A DNA stretch of 12,325 nucleotides from CAYTES01 sp964436935 (GCA_964436935.1 CAYTES010000046.1:1-12325), one strand, 5' to 3'; counted from the stretch's first letter, positions 1-8,660 are shown. Program-made: numbers and translations. Notes: generated by a model not told the origin, from the letters alone.

Positions 1-59
1 GGTTAGGACACCGGGTTTTCAACCCGGTAACGGGGGTTCAATTCCCCCTGGCGCTACCA
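1..59 (+). tRNA. tRNA-Glu (UUC anticodon), 5' end cut off by window edge
   Basis: This is the 3' three-quarters of a tRNA. The anticodon stem pairs CCGGG (11-15) with CCCGG (23-27) around the seven-base loop TTTTCAA, giving anticodon TTC, which reads GAA/GAG glutamate codons. The T-stem is GGGGG (32-36) with CCCCC (44-48) around the loop TTCAATT. The 3' acceptor strand TGGCGCT (49-55) is followed by discriminator A56 and an encoded CCA (57-59). The 5' acceptor strand and most of the D arm lie before the window. A genomically encoded CCA is seen directly. Confidence 0.93.
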
Positions 60-82
60 ACACCTTTAATAACTTGAATTTT

Positions 83-292
83 ATGGCAGAATCTTTGCGG
101 GAGTCGGGGCGATTTTTTGCCATTCCGGATGTTTTAAAAGTTCCTGCTGGAGTTTCTGTCGATATGGAATTGGTCGGCTGGGGAGCAACCGAGGAGGAAG
201 CACGTGAGACACTGAGGGACAAATTAAGGTCTGGACCTCTAGAAGGGTGCGAAATCCTGGTGGAGGAAAATCTCTCCTATAAATTTGCTTGA
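83..292 (+). CDS. Small acidic hypothetical protein (69 aa)
   Basis: I do not recognise this family. The 69-residue product starts MAESLRESGRFF and ends NLSYKFA. It reads like a small folded cytoplasmic protein: a beta-prone hydrophobic stretch (FFAIPDVLKVPAGVSVDMEL), a charged helix (EEEARETLRDKLRSG) and a final strand-like segment (CEILVEEN). It has no signal peptide or membrane segment. The ATG at 83 is chosen over an in-frame TTG at 74; neither has a Shine-Dalgarno sequence. It begins only 23 bases after the tRNA. The balanced composition and helix-like charge pattern argue against a chance ORF, but there is no homology evidence here. The strand opposite is also partly open, but that frame runs through the tRNA and is rejected. 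Confidence 0.55.
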   Translation: MAESLRESGRFFAIPDVLKVPAGVSVDMELVGWGATEEEARETLRDKLRSGPLEGCEILVEENLSYKFA

Positions 293-392
293 AAGGAAAT
301 AGTCCTTTTCGTATGCTTTATTTCCCGACAAGAGCAATGGCTTTTTGAATAGGGCTGTGATACCCTGGTGGCATATTTTTTAACAGGTTGGC

Positions 393-3300
393 GTGTTGAA
401 AAAAAGTCCTCCTTCTCGTTTTTTTCTTGTGGTGAAGCGGCCGTGGACCGTTTTTATTTTAGTTGTTTTTATTTTTTCTGTTCTGTATCCCGTGCTTCAA
501 ATTGAAGCCAAGGGCGGTGATTCTAATACGCCCTATGTTTTTCATGATGCGGTTCCTCCTCAGCCTTTCATTACTTCTCCTCTGGCGGCTTCCTACAGTT
601 TCCCCCTCACCAACGGAACATTGACTTCAAGTGCCTATTCGACAGATCCTGAATATCTCACACATCTTTCGAGTGACTGGAAGGTTCAAACCGGGAGTAA
701 TTGTTCGGTGGATAGCGGTGTGTCGTTCAGTTCTTTGGATGATACGGGCAATAAAACTTCCATTACGGTTTCCGCCACTTTATCAGTCAATACCAGCTAC
801 TATGCCTGTGTTCGTCATACCAATTCGGTAGGGGATAGTACCTGGAGTGCCGCCACTCTTTTTAAGACCATTACAACGGCTAGTGTTTCAACCCAGAATT
901 ATGATTTTTCAACTTCTTCGGAGTATACCGTCGGGAGCAATGCTTCTGTGTCCGGTGGGGTAGCGAGTACGAGTACGGTTCCTTGGTATAATTCGTCTTG
1001 GACCCGAAGAAAGCCGGTCACCGTGACCGAGCAAACCGGTTCCACGCTCACCAATTACGAAGTGCGTGTTTCCGTTACTTATGATGCCGACATGCAGGCT
1101 GATTTTGATGATATTCGTTTTACGGATGCGGATGGGATTACAGTTTTGGATCATTGGCTGGATGTAAAAACCGACAGTACTTCTGCGGTTTTTTGGGTGG
1201 AGGTTCCCACTCTTAGTGCCTCAGCGGCTCGTGTCATTTTTATGTACTATGGAAACTCGGGAGCAACGAGTTCAAGCAATGGCAGTACTACTTTTGACTA
1301 CTTCGATGATTTTTCCGGCACTTTAAGTGCTTGGAATACGGGTGGTGCCTCGGGGACATGGGCCATTGTTTCCGGAAAGCTTCATACCTCCCATGAATCG
1401 ATTGGAGTTGCTTATTTGCTTCGTAATACGTCAACGCCTCCGGCTTCTTCCTGGACCGTCGATGTGCGTGGAAACAGTGATGGTGGAGGCGCGTATACGA
1501 ATTTTGGAGCCATGACTCATCGTAACAGTTCCAACAATAATCTTATTTTTGCGGGAGGTCGTTTTGGTGGACAGCAATGGGTGATTGAAGATTGGGATGC
1601 CGGAACGGATAACGCAAGTGGTTTGGCCAGTGCAAACGATGGCACTATTGGAACCGGAGTTTGGTACGATTTGACGGCCAAGGTGAATTCAAGCAATCAA
1701 ATCACTATTTTTGCCGATCAAACTCAGAAGCTTCAATATAGTTATGTAGGGTCGTATGCCGATGTTTTAGGTTTGGCGACTTTTAATGGAATCAATGATT
1801 TTGATGATTATCGAGTGCGTAGTTATGCCGCGACTGAGCCTACGGTTTCTGTCGGCGTTGAGGTGACTTCTTTCGCCAATACGACTTTGAGTGTCAGCAA
1901 TAATACTGGGGTAACCTATTCCAGTCTTCATAATTTTACACAAACATTGGGGGGTAGCACCAATGGTAGCGTTAATTATCAGATTTCCAATGATAATAGC
2001 AGTTGGTACTATTTTAACACGGGAACTTATACTTGGGTTTCGGCCACTACTGGAAATTTATCTCAAATGAACACGTCCACTCAGGTGGATGGATATCTCA
2101 ATCAATTCTCAACCGATGTGGGATTGGGGTCGTTGTATGTGGCGTCTTATCTTTTGTCCACCGGGGGCACGATTGAACTTTCTAATTTGGCGATCACTTA
2201 CAATAACAATACCGCTCCCATCATTACTTTTGGTACCGCAACACAATCTGTTTCTGCGGATGGTCGAGTTACGGTTACCGCTACGGTGAGTGATTCAAAC
2301 AGTGATACGACTAAGGTTAAATTTGAATATAGTGATGATGGCGGTACCACTTGGAAGGATCCCGATTTGATTTCGGTTAATGATGGAGTTAGCGTGGATT
2401 TGGATGATTTCAATACTTATCAAATGGGGACTTCTAATCCCATTGATACAAACGTTGGTAGTGTTGTCTTGACGATTGTTTGGGATACGCGTGCTCCTGG
2501 CAATGATGGAGGGGCCAGTAATTTGGTGGCTTCTATTCAGGACGATATAAAGGTTCGTTTGACGGCTAATGATGGCACGAGTGATGGGACTCCCTCCACT
2601 TCCTCCGCTTTTACGGTAGATAATCTTGAGCCTTCGGGGATGTCTTCTTTTCGAAAGACGGCTTCGACTTCCACTACAATGAGTCTGGCTTGGACGGCCG
2701 TTTCGGCTGAGACTAATTTTGATCATTATGAGATTTGGTATGGAACCAACTCTTCGGATGTTTCTAATCGCACGGGCACGGCGACGGAATGGGACAATAC
2801 GGATGATTCAACTCTTGCCACCATGGCAACCACTTCCACGATTGTTACCGGTCTTTCCGCCGGAACTACCTATTATTTAAAAATTTGGGCGGTGGATGAT
2901 TATGGAAATGTGGGGCTACTTGATGTTCTTCCTGCTTTTACCAATGCTTTATCGACCGTTACGACGGTTACTCCAATACTGGCCATTACGGGCACGGGAT
3001 TTGTCACAATTAGCTATATAGTTAATGATGCTAATCAAAATAATGTTCAATCTTTAGTTGAATACAATGTCGGTTCCGGTTGGGCTAAAGCTACCCTGAG
3101 TACTGTTTCTGGTGATACGACGGTGAGTAGTGGTACGGCTCCCTCCATTACGAATGCTAATACTTATCCTGTTGGGAATGTGGCTACGGCTTCTGCCAAC
3201 ACGGTGACCGTGGTTTGGCTTTCTCAAACGGATGTTCCCGCGGCGGACCTTTCTACCGCTCAAGTTCGCGTTACGCCAACGGATACTGTGGATGTCGGTA

Positions 3301-5870
3301 GTGTAACCGCTTCGAGTGATTTTATATTGGATAATGTTGATCCCGTTGGGTTGGCCAATTTGAGTTTGGCTTCCGAATCAAATTCCATACGTGCCACATG
3401 GACTGCGGTGACGAGTGAAAACCATTTTGATCATTATGAATTGTGGTATGGAACCAACCAGTCTGATGTTCAAAATCGAACCGGTTCTGCGACAGAATAC
3501 GATGGAGACAATAGCAGTTCATTGCTCACTTCCAGTACCGCTTCGGTTTTGCTTTTTACGCTCACCACTACGAGCGGGACCACCTATTATGTCAAAATTT
3601 GGGCGGTGGATGATTATGGAAATGAAGTTACGATTTCGGATCAAAATTTAACTGTTGCGGCTTCGACAACAACCACTACAACAAGTTATGGCGGTGGTGG
3701 TGGCGGCGGTGGATCCGGAGGGGCTTCATCCTCTTCCACTACTGATTCCAATTCCACAACGGAATCCTCCTCAACATCAACGACACCGACAGAAGCCGAT
3801 CCTGGTGAAGAAACCATTCCCGAACTGACCGATAATACCACTTCAACGAGTGGAGAATCTGAAACGGATGAAAGTGGAGGCGCCTCGGTGAGCGGTGAAG
3901 AGGAGACGGGATCCAGTTCGAGCTCCGATTTAGCCTCCGGTGAAAATACAAGCACGTCCAGTTCTTCCGGAACTTCCTCGGCCGGTTCTGTGGGTGGTTC
4001 AACTTCAAGTTCTTCTTCCAGTGGAAGTACGGGTTCCGAGGGCGGTTCAAATTCAACTTTAACCTCTGGTGAAAATTCAACTACGACCGATTCTGCCGGT
4101 GGTTCAATCACTTCTGATTCCACTTCGTCGACTTCTATTGGTTCGTCCTCTGTGGATTTGGTTGGTGATGCTGGTAATAATGAAGAACTTTCAACTGAAA
4201 ATGCCGCGCTTAAAGCGGAGATTGATTCTCCCATCAGTTCTTTACTTAATGTTGATGTTTCTCTCTTTTCTCTTGAAACGCGTAGTGATCTTTTTGCAAG
4301 TACATTCTATTTGGCTTCCATTAAAGATCGTGATGGAAATTTTGTGCCGGATTGGTATGAAAAAATTAATTCCACCGAGGAGATACCTTTTGAGGTCAAT
4401 AATGACTCCGATCAAGATGGAATTTCTGATGGTAAAGAGTATTTGTTGGGCACCGATTTGGATTCTTCCGATAGCGATTCGGATGGAATCGATGATGAAG
4501 ATGAAATATTGGAAGGAACCAATCCTCTTTTGAGAGATAGCGATTCCGATGGTTTATCGGATATTGAAGAAGCGATTTTAGGAGTTTCTCCTGTCCTCGA
4601 GGATAGCGATGGAGATGGATTCACGGATGCTTTTGAGGTCCGTAGCGGAAGTGATCCGTTGGTTCCCGGTGATGTTCCTTTGGATGAAAATCAAGATGGA
4701 GCTCCGGATCAATGGGTTGAGAAATATGATTTGCCGACTCAAAACTATGGCACAACTCGAATCGTTGAAAATCGAAAAAAGAACGGTACTTCCGCAAAGC
4801 CCATATTCGTTCGCATCACCTTTGCCATGACGGATACGGATGGGGATGGATTAACGGATCGAGATGAATTGATTCACGGGAGCGATCCCACCTTAAAAGA
4901 CAGTGACGGCGACGGCGTTACGGATGGAGAAGAAGTGCATGACTATCATACGAATCCTATTCAAAAAACGCTTCCGGAAAATCTTTATAAAACGCGAATT
5001 TCGAGCTTGGTTCGTAAAAATTTAAAAATTAAAACGCTCACATTCACCGAATCTCGGCCGGTCATTAAGGGAGTTTCTCAGCCCGATTCGACTATTATCG
5101 TATTGGCCATTCCCGTTGAATCCACTCGAGAACAAGGTTTTTTCGGATCTCTTTTTGCTGATTTGTTCGGAGTGAATGATGACGTTGTCACGGAGCGTTC
5201 AATCACTGATGAAAGCGGTAAATTTTTGGTTCGCCCGACTCTTGATGATGGTAAGTACATGGTCGTGGTTCGTTCGTTGGACCGTTTCGGTAATATTTCG
5301 GATGAAACCTTGCCCACTGAAATTGAGGTGAATACGGATTTGGCTCGTGAAATTTTGGAACCTCGTCAATTGGATCAAGAGGAGATTGACCTGGATCATT
5401 TGAGTTTGCTTCAAATTAAAAATGAGCAGCCTTATTTGTATGGAAAAGCCGATTCCGGTTATGAAGTGGTGACGACTTGGAAAAGCACTCAGTACACCTC
5501 CTCGCTTTTGGTGGATACCGAGGAAGGGGAGTTTATAGTCAACTCTCCCAGTGCACTTGAGAATGGAGACCATGATCTTTTGGTTTATGCGGTGAATACT
5601 CAGGATAATGTTTTTACTCCCGCTGTGGATATTGATTTTGCGGTGGTCTCCGATGGCTCGGAATCTGTTTCAGAGTCTACGGATTCTTTCGGGGAATCCA
5701 GCTCCAGATCATTTGTCTTCTGGTTGTTGATGGGTGCGGCTGGAGTTAGCGTAGTGGGAGGCGTTATCTGGGGCATTCGACGAAGGGGACGCTCTACGAT
5801 CATCAGTACTTCTTCCAAGGAGCCTTCGGAGTCAGATGTTCCTCCGGTGAGTCCGCCTCCTCAGCAATAA
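393..5870 (+). CDS. Giant modular surface protein: signal peptide, DUF2341, Ig/FnIII modules, TSP3-like Ca-binding repeats, C-terminal membrane anchor
   Basis: This is a predicted cell-surface adhesin-like protein of 1825 residues. The N-terminus has Lys/Arg residues and a hydrophobic core (VFILVVFIFSVLYPVL) with likely cleavage after IEA (about residue 39). Residues 197-300 match DUF2341 (W-x-x-R-K-P-V, DIRFTDADG, FMYYGN, FDDF). Residues 303-490 resemble the beta-sandwich that often follows DUF2341. Residues 604-1090 hold two tandem Ig-like plus FnIII-like modules. Residues 1090-1265 are a Ser/Thr/Gly linker that includes eight glycines in a row. Residues 1312-1523 hold about eight DxDxDG calcium-binding repeats. 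Two Ig-like regions follow (about 1555-1650 and 1670-1755), then a transmembrane helix (1774-1795) and an RRRGR basic tail. The start is GTG 393, with TTG 396 as an alternative and a partial AGG upstream. It appears to lead a three-gene operon. The ligand is unknown. Confidence 0.9.
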   Translation: MLKKSPPSRFFLVVKRPWTVFILVVFIFSVLYPVLQIEAKGGDSNTPYVFHDAVPPQPFITSPLAASYSFPLTNGTLTSSAYSTDPEYLTHLSSDWKVQTGSNCSVDSGVSFSSLDDTGNKTSITVSATLSVNTSYYACVRHTNSVGDSTWSAATLFKTITTASVSTQNYDFSTSSEYTVGSNASVSGGVASTSTVPWYNSSWTRRKPVTVTEQTGSTLTNYEVRVSVTYDADMQADFDDIRFTDADGITVLDHWLDVKTDSTSAVFWVEVPTLSASAARVIFMYYGNSGATSSSNGSTTFDYFDDFSGTLSAWNTGGASGTWAIVSGKLHTSHESIGVAYLLRNTSTPPASSWTVDVRGNSDGGGAYTNFGAMTHRNSSNNNLIFAGGRFGGQQWVIEDWDAGTDNASGLASANDGTIGTGVWYDLTAKVNSSNQITIFADQTQKLQYSYVGSYADVLGLATFNGINDFDDYRVRSYAATEPTVSVGVEVTSFANTTLSVSNNTGVTYSSLHNFTQTLGGSTNGSVNYQISNDNSSWYYFNTGTYTWVSATTGNLSQMNTSTQVDGYLNQFSTDVGLGSLYVASYLLSTGGTIELSNLAITYNNNTAPIITFGTATQSVSADGRVTVTATVSDSNSDTTKVKFEYSDDGGTTWKDPDLISVNDGVSVDLDDFNTYQMGTSNPIDTNVGSVVLTIVWDTRAPGNDGGASNLVASIQDDIKVRLTANDGTSDGTPSTSSAFTVDNLEPSGMSSFRKTASTSTTMSLAWTAVSAETNFDHYEIWYGTNSSDVSNRTGTATEWDNTDDSTLATMATTSTIVTGLSAGTTYYLKIWAVDDYGNVGLLDVLPAFTNALSTVTTVTPILAITGTGFVTISYIVNDANQNNVQSLVEYNVGSGWAKATLSTVSGDTTVSSGTAPSITNANTYPVGNVATASANTVTVVWLSQTDVPAADLSTAQVRVTPTDTVDVGSVTASSDFILDNVDPVGLANLSLASESNSIRATWTAVTSENHFDHYELWYGTNQSDVQNRTGSATEYDGDNSSSLLTSSTASVLLFTLTTTSGTTYYVKIWAVDDYGNEVTISDQNLTVAASTTTTTTSYGGGGGGGGSGGASSSSTTDSNSTTESSSTSTTPTEADPGEETIPELTDNTTSTSGESETDESGGASVSGEEETGSSSSSDLASGENTSTSSSSGTSSAGSVGGSTSSSSSSGSTGSEGGSNSTLTSGENSTTTDSAGGSITSDSTSSTSIGSSSVDLVGDAGNNEELSTENAALKAEIDSPISSLLNVDVSLFSLETRSDLFASTFYLASIKDRDGNFVPDWYEKINSTEEIPFEVNNDSDQDGISDGKEYLLGTDLDSSDSDSDGIDDEDEILEGTNPLLRDSDSDGLSDIEEAILGVSPVLEDSDGDGFTDAFEVRSGSDPLVPGDVPLDENQDGAPDQWVEKYDLPTQNYGTTRIVENRKKNGTSAKPIFVRITFAMTDTDGDGLTDRDELIHGSDPTLKDSDGDGVTDGEEVHDYHTNPIQKTLPENLYKTRISSLVRKNLKIKTLTFTESRPVIKGVSQPDSTIIVLAIPVESTREQGFFGSLFADLFGVNDDVVTERSITDESGKFLVRPTLDDGKYMVVVRSLDRFGNISDETLPTEIEVNTDLAREILEPRQLDQEEIDLDHLSLLQIKNEQPYLYGKADSGYEVVTTWKSTQYTSSLLVDTEEGEFIVNSPSALENGDHDLLVYAVNTQDNVFTPAVDIDFAVVSDGSESVSESTDSFGESSSRSFVFWLLMGAAGVSVVGGVIWGIRRRGRSTIISTSSKEPSESDVPPVSPPPQQ
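2202..3664 (+). repeat. Two tandem copies of an Ig-like plus FnIII-like module inside the surface protein gene
   Basis: Copy 1 covers residues 604 to about 852 and copy 2 about 853 to 1090. The FnIII-like halves start at EPSGMSSF (residue 746) and DPVGLANL (residue 983). Shared segments are NFDHYEIWYGTNSSDV / HFDHYELWYGTNQSDV and KIWAVDDYGNV / KIWAVDDYGNE. At DNA level the 31 bases at 2880-2910 are identical to 3594-3624 (offset 714). A second near-identical stretch starts at 2721 and 3429 (offset 708). The copies differ by small indels and many substitutions elsewhere, so this is an older duplication with strongly conserved core strands. Confidence 0.85.
3664..4190 (+). repeat. Low-complexity Ser/Thr/Gly/Glu linker in the surface protein
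   Basis: This stretch encodes about 175 residues made mostly of Ser, Thr, Gly and Glu. It opens with six threonines and then Gly8 (residues 1100-1107). The motif SGEN plus Ser/Thr recurs (SGENTSTS, SGENSTTT), as do GGS blocks. It separates the N-terminal Ig/FnIII half from the calcium-repeat half, so it is most likely a flexible or extended stalk. The repetitive TCT/TCC/GGT codons leave the opposite strand open, which produces a spurious antisense Pro/Glu/Val-rich frame. Confidence 0.85.
4326..4961 (+). repeat. Thrombospondin type-3-like calcium-binding repeats
   Basis: Residues 1312-1523 contain repeated acidic loops: DRDGNFVPD, DSDQDGISD, DSDSDGIDD, DSDSDGLSD, DSDGDGFTD, DENQDGAPD, DTDGDGLTD and DSDGDGVTD. 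Most are followed by a short helix such as GKEYLLGTD or IEEAILGVSP. This DxDxDGxxD pattern is the calcium-binding signature of TSP3-type repeats, and it suggests a rod that stiffens when calcium is bound. The sixth and seventh loops are separated by an insertion of about 40 residues (WVEKYDLPTQ to VRITFAMT). Confidence 0.88.
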
Positions 5871-5895
5871 CTTCTTAATTTTTTAATTCCTCCTT

Positions 5896-6837
5896 ATGGC
5901 TTTTCTTAAAAAACAGTCCCGTTTTGAATTCATGCATTCCCCATGGGGTAAAAAGATTTTAGTGGGGTTTTTGATTTTGGTGATTTTGGCGGTTGGGTTT
6001 TGGATGGGACAGGGAAGCCGAATGGATTTAAAGGGTTGGGATGAGAATTTTTCGGGAGTGAGTTCAGAAGAAGCTTATTTCAAAGGAGAAGCGGATATGG
6101 CTTCTAGCAGTATGGTTCCTCGCGACTTTCCAATTCCCAGTTCGGGAGATTTGGGCCAGTACGCTTCCGTGGAAACCAAGATCATTCGTACCGCGAATTT
6201 GTCTTTATTGGTCGAAAATACCGAGGAGTTTATTCCTCGCGTACAAACAATGGTCGAAGGTTTTAAAGGCTTTGTGGAATATTCCAGCACTTGGGTGGAA
6301 GTGGATGAAACCACTTCCGGTAGCATGACACTGAGGGTGCCTTCTAAAGATTTTTCGTCGGCCATGGAGTCCATTAAGAAAATGGTTACCGTGGTTGAAA
6401 GCGAATCCATTTCCGCTCAAAATGTAACGGAAGAGTATATTGATCTTCAAGCTCGTTTGAAAACGTTAAAGGCTGAGGAAGCTCAGTATTTGCTCATTTT
6501 GGAACGTGCTTCCACGGTTGAAGAAATTTTGAAGGTCACCGACTACCTTTCCAATGTGCGTGCCGAGATCGAAAGCTTGCAAGGACGTCTTCAATATTTG
6601 GAAAATCAAACGGATTATTCAACCATCACTCTTACGGTGCATGAAGAGGCTTCTTTGATCAGCCCAACCGAAAATTGGCAGCCGCTCGTTGTTTTTAAAG
6701 AGGCTTTCAATCAACTCATTCAATTCGCCCGTTGGACGGTGGAGGCTTTGATTTGGGTTGTTGTTTTTGCCGGGCCGGCTCTCGTCATTTTGGGATTTAT
6801 TTATTCCATTTGGCGTCTTTTGGCTTCTAGAAAATAG
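5896..6837 (+). CDS. DUF4349 family membrane protein with coiled coil
   Basis: This 313-residue protein matches the DUF4349 layout. A membrane helix near the N-terminus (about 21-39, ILVGFLILVILAVGF) is followed by an extracytoplasmic domain (about 92-245) with KIIRTANLSLLVENTEEF and SGSMTLRVPSKDF. A coiled coil follows (about 178-238, rich in Leu/Glu/Lys/Arg heptads: LQARLKTLKAEEAQYLL, RAEIESLQGRLQYLENQ), then a strand (DYSTITLTV) and a C-terminal helix (284-306). The molecular role of DUF4349 proteins is not established. The ATG follows CCTCCTT directly, so there is no Shine-Dalgarno sequence. It starts 25 bases after the surface protein and ends 9 bases before the ABC exporter gene, which implies co-transcription and a shared envelope role. 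Confidence 0.9.
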   Translation: MAFLKKQSRFEFMHSPWGKKILVGFLILVILAVGFWMGQGSRMDLKGWDENFSGVSSEEAYFKGEADMASSSMVPRDFPIPSSGDLGQYASVETKIIRTANLSLLVENTEEFIPRVQTMVEGFKGFVEYSSTWVEVDETTSGSMTLRVPSKDFSSAMESIKKMVTVVESESISAQNVTEEYIDLQARLKTLKAEEAQYLLILERASTVEEILKVTDYLSNVRAEIESLQGRLQYLENQTDYSTITLTVHEEASLISPTENWQPLVVFKEAFNQLIQFARWTVEALIWVVVFAGPALVILGFIYSIWRLLASRK

Positions 6838-6846
6838 ACGAATTTC

Positions 6847-8592
6847 ATGACTTCGACTTATTCTACGTTTCAACTCATTCGTGACATAAGGACTTTTCTT
6901 TTGCCTTATCGCAAACGGTTTTTGATAGGGTCTTTTTTGCGGGTGACCAGCGATATCGTCTGGCTTTTTCCGATTTGGGCTATCAGTCAAATCATTAATT
7001 TTGCCACCACCTATCAGGCCGGTCAGTCGCTTCATACCTTTTGGTGGCTAACGCTTGGCGTGTGGTTGGTTGCCGTTTATCATTCCATCAATCAGGATTT
7101 GGCCAAATATTTTATTTATCCTATTGCGGAGCAAATCAATATTGATGTTCAGCTTAAAACGCTGAAGCATATGTTTAAATTGGATAGCCAATGGCATGAA
7201 CGAGAGAACAGCGGCAATAAAATTCAGCGGCTCACCCGGGGAGGAGACAGCTTCAATGAATTGATTCGTTTGTATGTTGATCTCCTGATTGAATCCACTG
7301 TGAGTATTGTCGGTATTACTTTTATTCTTTTTGATTTGGGTTGGGTGTTTATTTTGATTTTGATTTTTTTCTTTGTGAGCTATTTTTTCTTATCGTTTTA
7401 TTTGACCAAAAAAGCGTCGGCTCAATCGAACCTGGCCAATATCGAATGGGAAAAATTTGATGGTGTGATTTTTGAGTCGGTGAATAATATCGCTACCATT
7501 CGTTCACTTGGAATTGCGGATTCGATTCATCGTATCTTGTCCCATTGCGCTCAGCGGTTGATGAAGGAAATTCGTCTTCGAGTGATTCGTTTTAGGACTC
7601 GCGAATCGGTGCTGAATCTTTATAAGGAGTTGTTTCGACAAATGCTTCTTTTTTATACGGTATGGAATGTTTTTCAGGGGCAATATGAGGTTGGTGTTAT
7701 TGCCTTGGTGTTGCTTTATTTTTATAAAATTGAATCGTCGGCTTATGAATTTGCGGAGATTTCCAATCGTCTTATTTTGGCTAAAATCGCCATCGTGCGG
7801 ATGATGGATATTTTGCATGAGGCCCCGACGGTGGAGGTTTCCGGGACGCGTGCTTTTCCGCGGAACTGGAATATTTTGGAGTTGAAAAATATTTCATTTT
7901 CGTATCATGGACGAAAAATTTTGAATGGTTTTGATCTCCAAATCAAGCGTGGAGAAAAGGTCGGGTTGGTGGGACTTTCGGGCGCCGGTAAATCGACTTT
8001 ATTTAAGCTCCTGTTGAAGCTGTATGAAAATTATGAGGGAGATATTTGTTTTGATTCCACCTCTCTGCGTGATATTCGGCGCGCTTCTTACATTGAGAGA
8101 GTCGCCCATGTGCCGCAAGAAACGGAGCTGTTCAATCTTTCGCTCAAGGACAATGTTTTACTGGCGGGCGGGGCGCGAAAGGGTCTTTCGGATCGTTTGA
8201 AACGGGCCCTTCATATTGCTCATGTGGATGATTTTTTGAATAAACTTCCCGTGGGCATGGATTCTTTAATCGGAGAAAAAGGGATTAAGCTTTCCGGAGG
8301 GGAGCGTCAGCGCGTGGGCATTGCTCGGGCGGTGTATAAGCATCCCGAAATTTTGTTTTTGGATGAAGCGACTTCGCATTTGGATGGAGATTCGGAGAAG
8401 AAAATTCAAGCGGCTTTACACTCGTTTTTCAAAGGAGTTACGGCGGTGGTGATCGCGCATCGGCTTTCTACTTTGAAGGAGATGGATCGCATTGTGGTGT
8501 TGAATAAGGGGCGAGTGGTCGAGCAGGGAAGCTTTGAGCAGTTGTTGAAGCAGAAAGGTGAGTTTTGGAAGTTGTGGCAGAAGCAGAGCTGA
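6847..8592 (+). CDS. ABC transporter, exporter-type half-transporter (fused membrane and ATPase domains)
   Basis: This 581-residue protein has the exporter order of membrane domain then nucleotide-binding domain. Hydrophobic helices appear around residues 20-45, 60-80, 145-185 (one long double span) and 255-290. The ATPase domain has Walker A GLSGAGKST (376-384), Q-loop VPQETELFN, signature LSGGERQR (482-489), Walker B ILFLDEAT (502-509, with Asp506 and catalytic Glu507) and the H-loop His538 in IAHRLST. All key residues are intact, so it should be active as a homodimer or with a partner half. The substrate cannot be read from sequence; lipids, peptides or drugs are all possible for this class. 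It lies 9 bases after the DUF4349 gene with no Shine-Dalgarno sequence, and is probably the last gene of the operon. The next gene is convergent. Confidence 0.93.
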   Translation: MTSTYSTFQLIRDIRTFLLPYRKRFLIGSFLRVTSDIVWLFPIWAISQIINFATTYQAGQSLHTFWWLTLGVWLVAVYHSINQDLAKYFIYPIAEQINIDVQLKTLKHMFKLDSQWHERENSGNKIQRLTRGGDSFNELIRLYVDLLIESTVSIVGITFILFDLGWVFILILIFFFVSYFFLSFYLTKKASAQSNLANIEWEKFDGVIFESVNNIATIRSLGIADSIHRILSHCAQRLMKEIRLRVIRFRTRESVLNLYKELFRQMLLFYTVWNVFQGQYEVGVIALVLLYFYKIESSAYEFAEISNRLILAKIAIVRMMDILHEAPTVEVSGTRAFPRNWNILELKNISFSYHGRKILNGFDLQIKRGEKVGLVGLSGAGKSTLFKLLLKLYENYEGDICFDSTSLRDIRRASYIERVAHVPQETELFNLSLKDNVLLAGGARKGLSDRLKRALHIAHVDDFLNKLPVGMDSLIGEKGIKLSGGERQRVGIARAVYKHPEILFLDEATSHLDGDSEKKIQAALHSFFKGVTAVVIAHRLSTLKEMDRIVVLNKGRVVEQGSFEQLLKQKGEFWKLWQKQS

Positions 8593-8660
8593 GGAAGAAC
8601 ACTTCGTTCGAAAGGAAGAGAATCAATAAAGAAATCGGTGTGAACAGAGGTGATTAGCTC

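Noticed and set aside
19..222. Minus-strand open frame of 67 codons ending VAPGGIEPPLPG
   Set aside because: Its C-terminal part is the reverse reading of the tRNA. The GGIEPPLPG ending is a well-known false translation of tRNA genes, and the rest is antisense to the small plus-strand gene.
292..308. Small hairpin AAAGGA / TCCTTT after the 69-aa gene
   Set aside because: It has only six base pairs, no following T-run and a competing pairing GGAAATA / TATTTCC nearby. I could not call it a terminator.
3686..4234. Antisense 182-codon frame rich in Pro, Glu and Val
   Set aside because: It is the complement of the Ser/Thr/Gly low-complexity linker, whose codons rarely give stops on the other strand. 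The plus-strand gene runs through it with signal peptide and domains on both sides.
3664..4961. Repeated short DNA units considered as CRISPR or tandem-repeat array
   Set aside because: The units are in-frame codons of Ser/Gly linkers and DxDxDG calcium loops within one long gene, with no spacer structure.
8593..8660. Gap between the convergent ABC exporter and HExxH genes, checked for a bidirectional terminator
   Set aside because: Only short matches such as AGCT-CCT-AGCT (8656-8666) are present, without a convincing stem and T-run.
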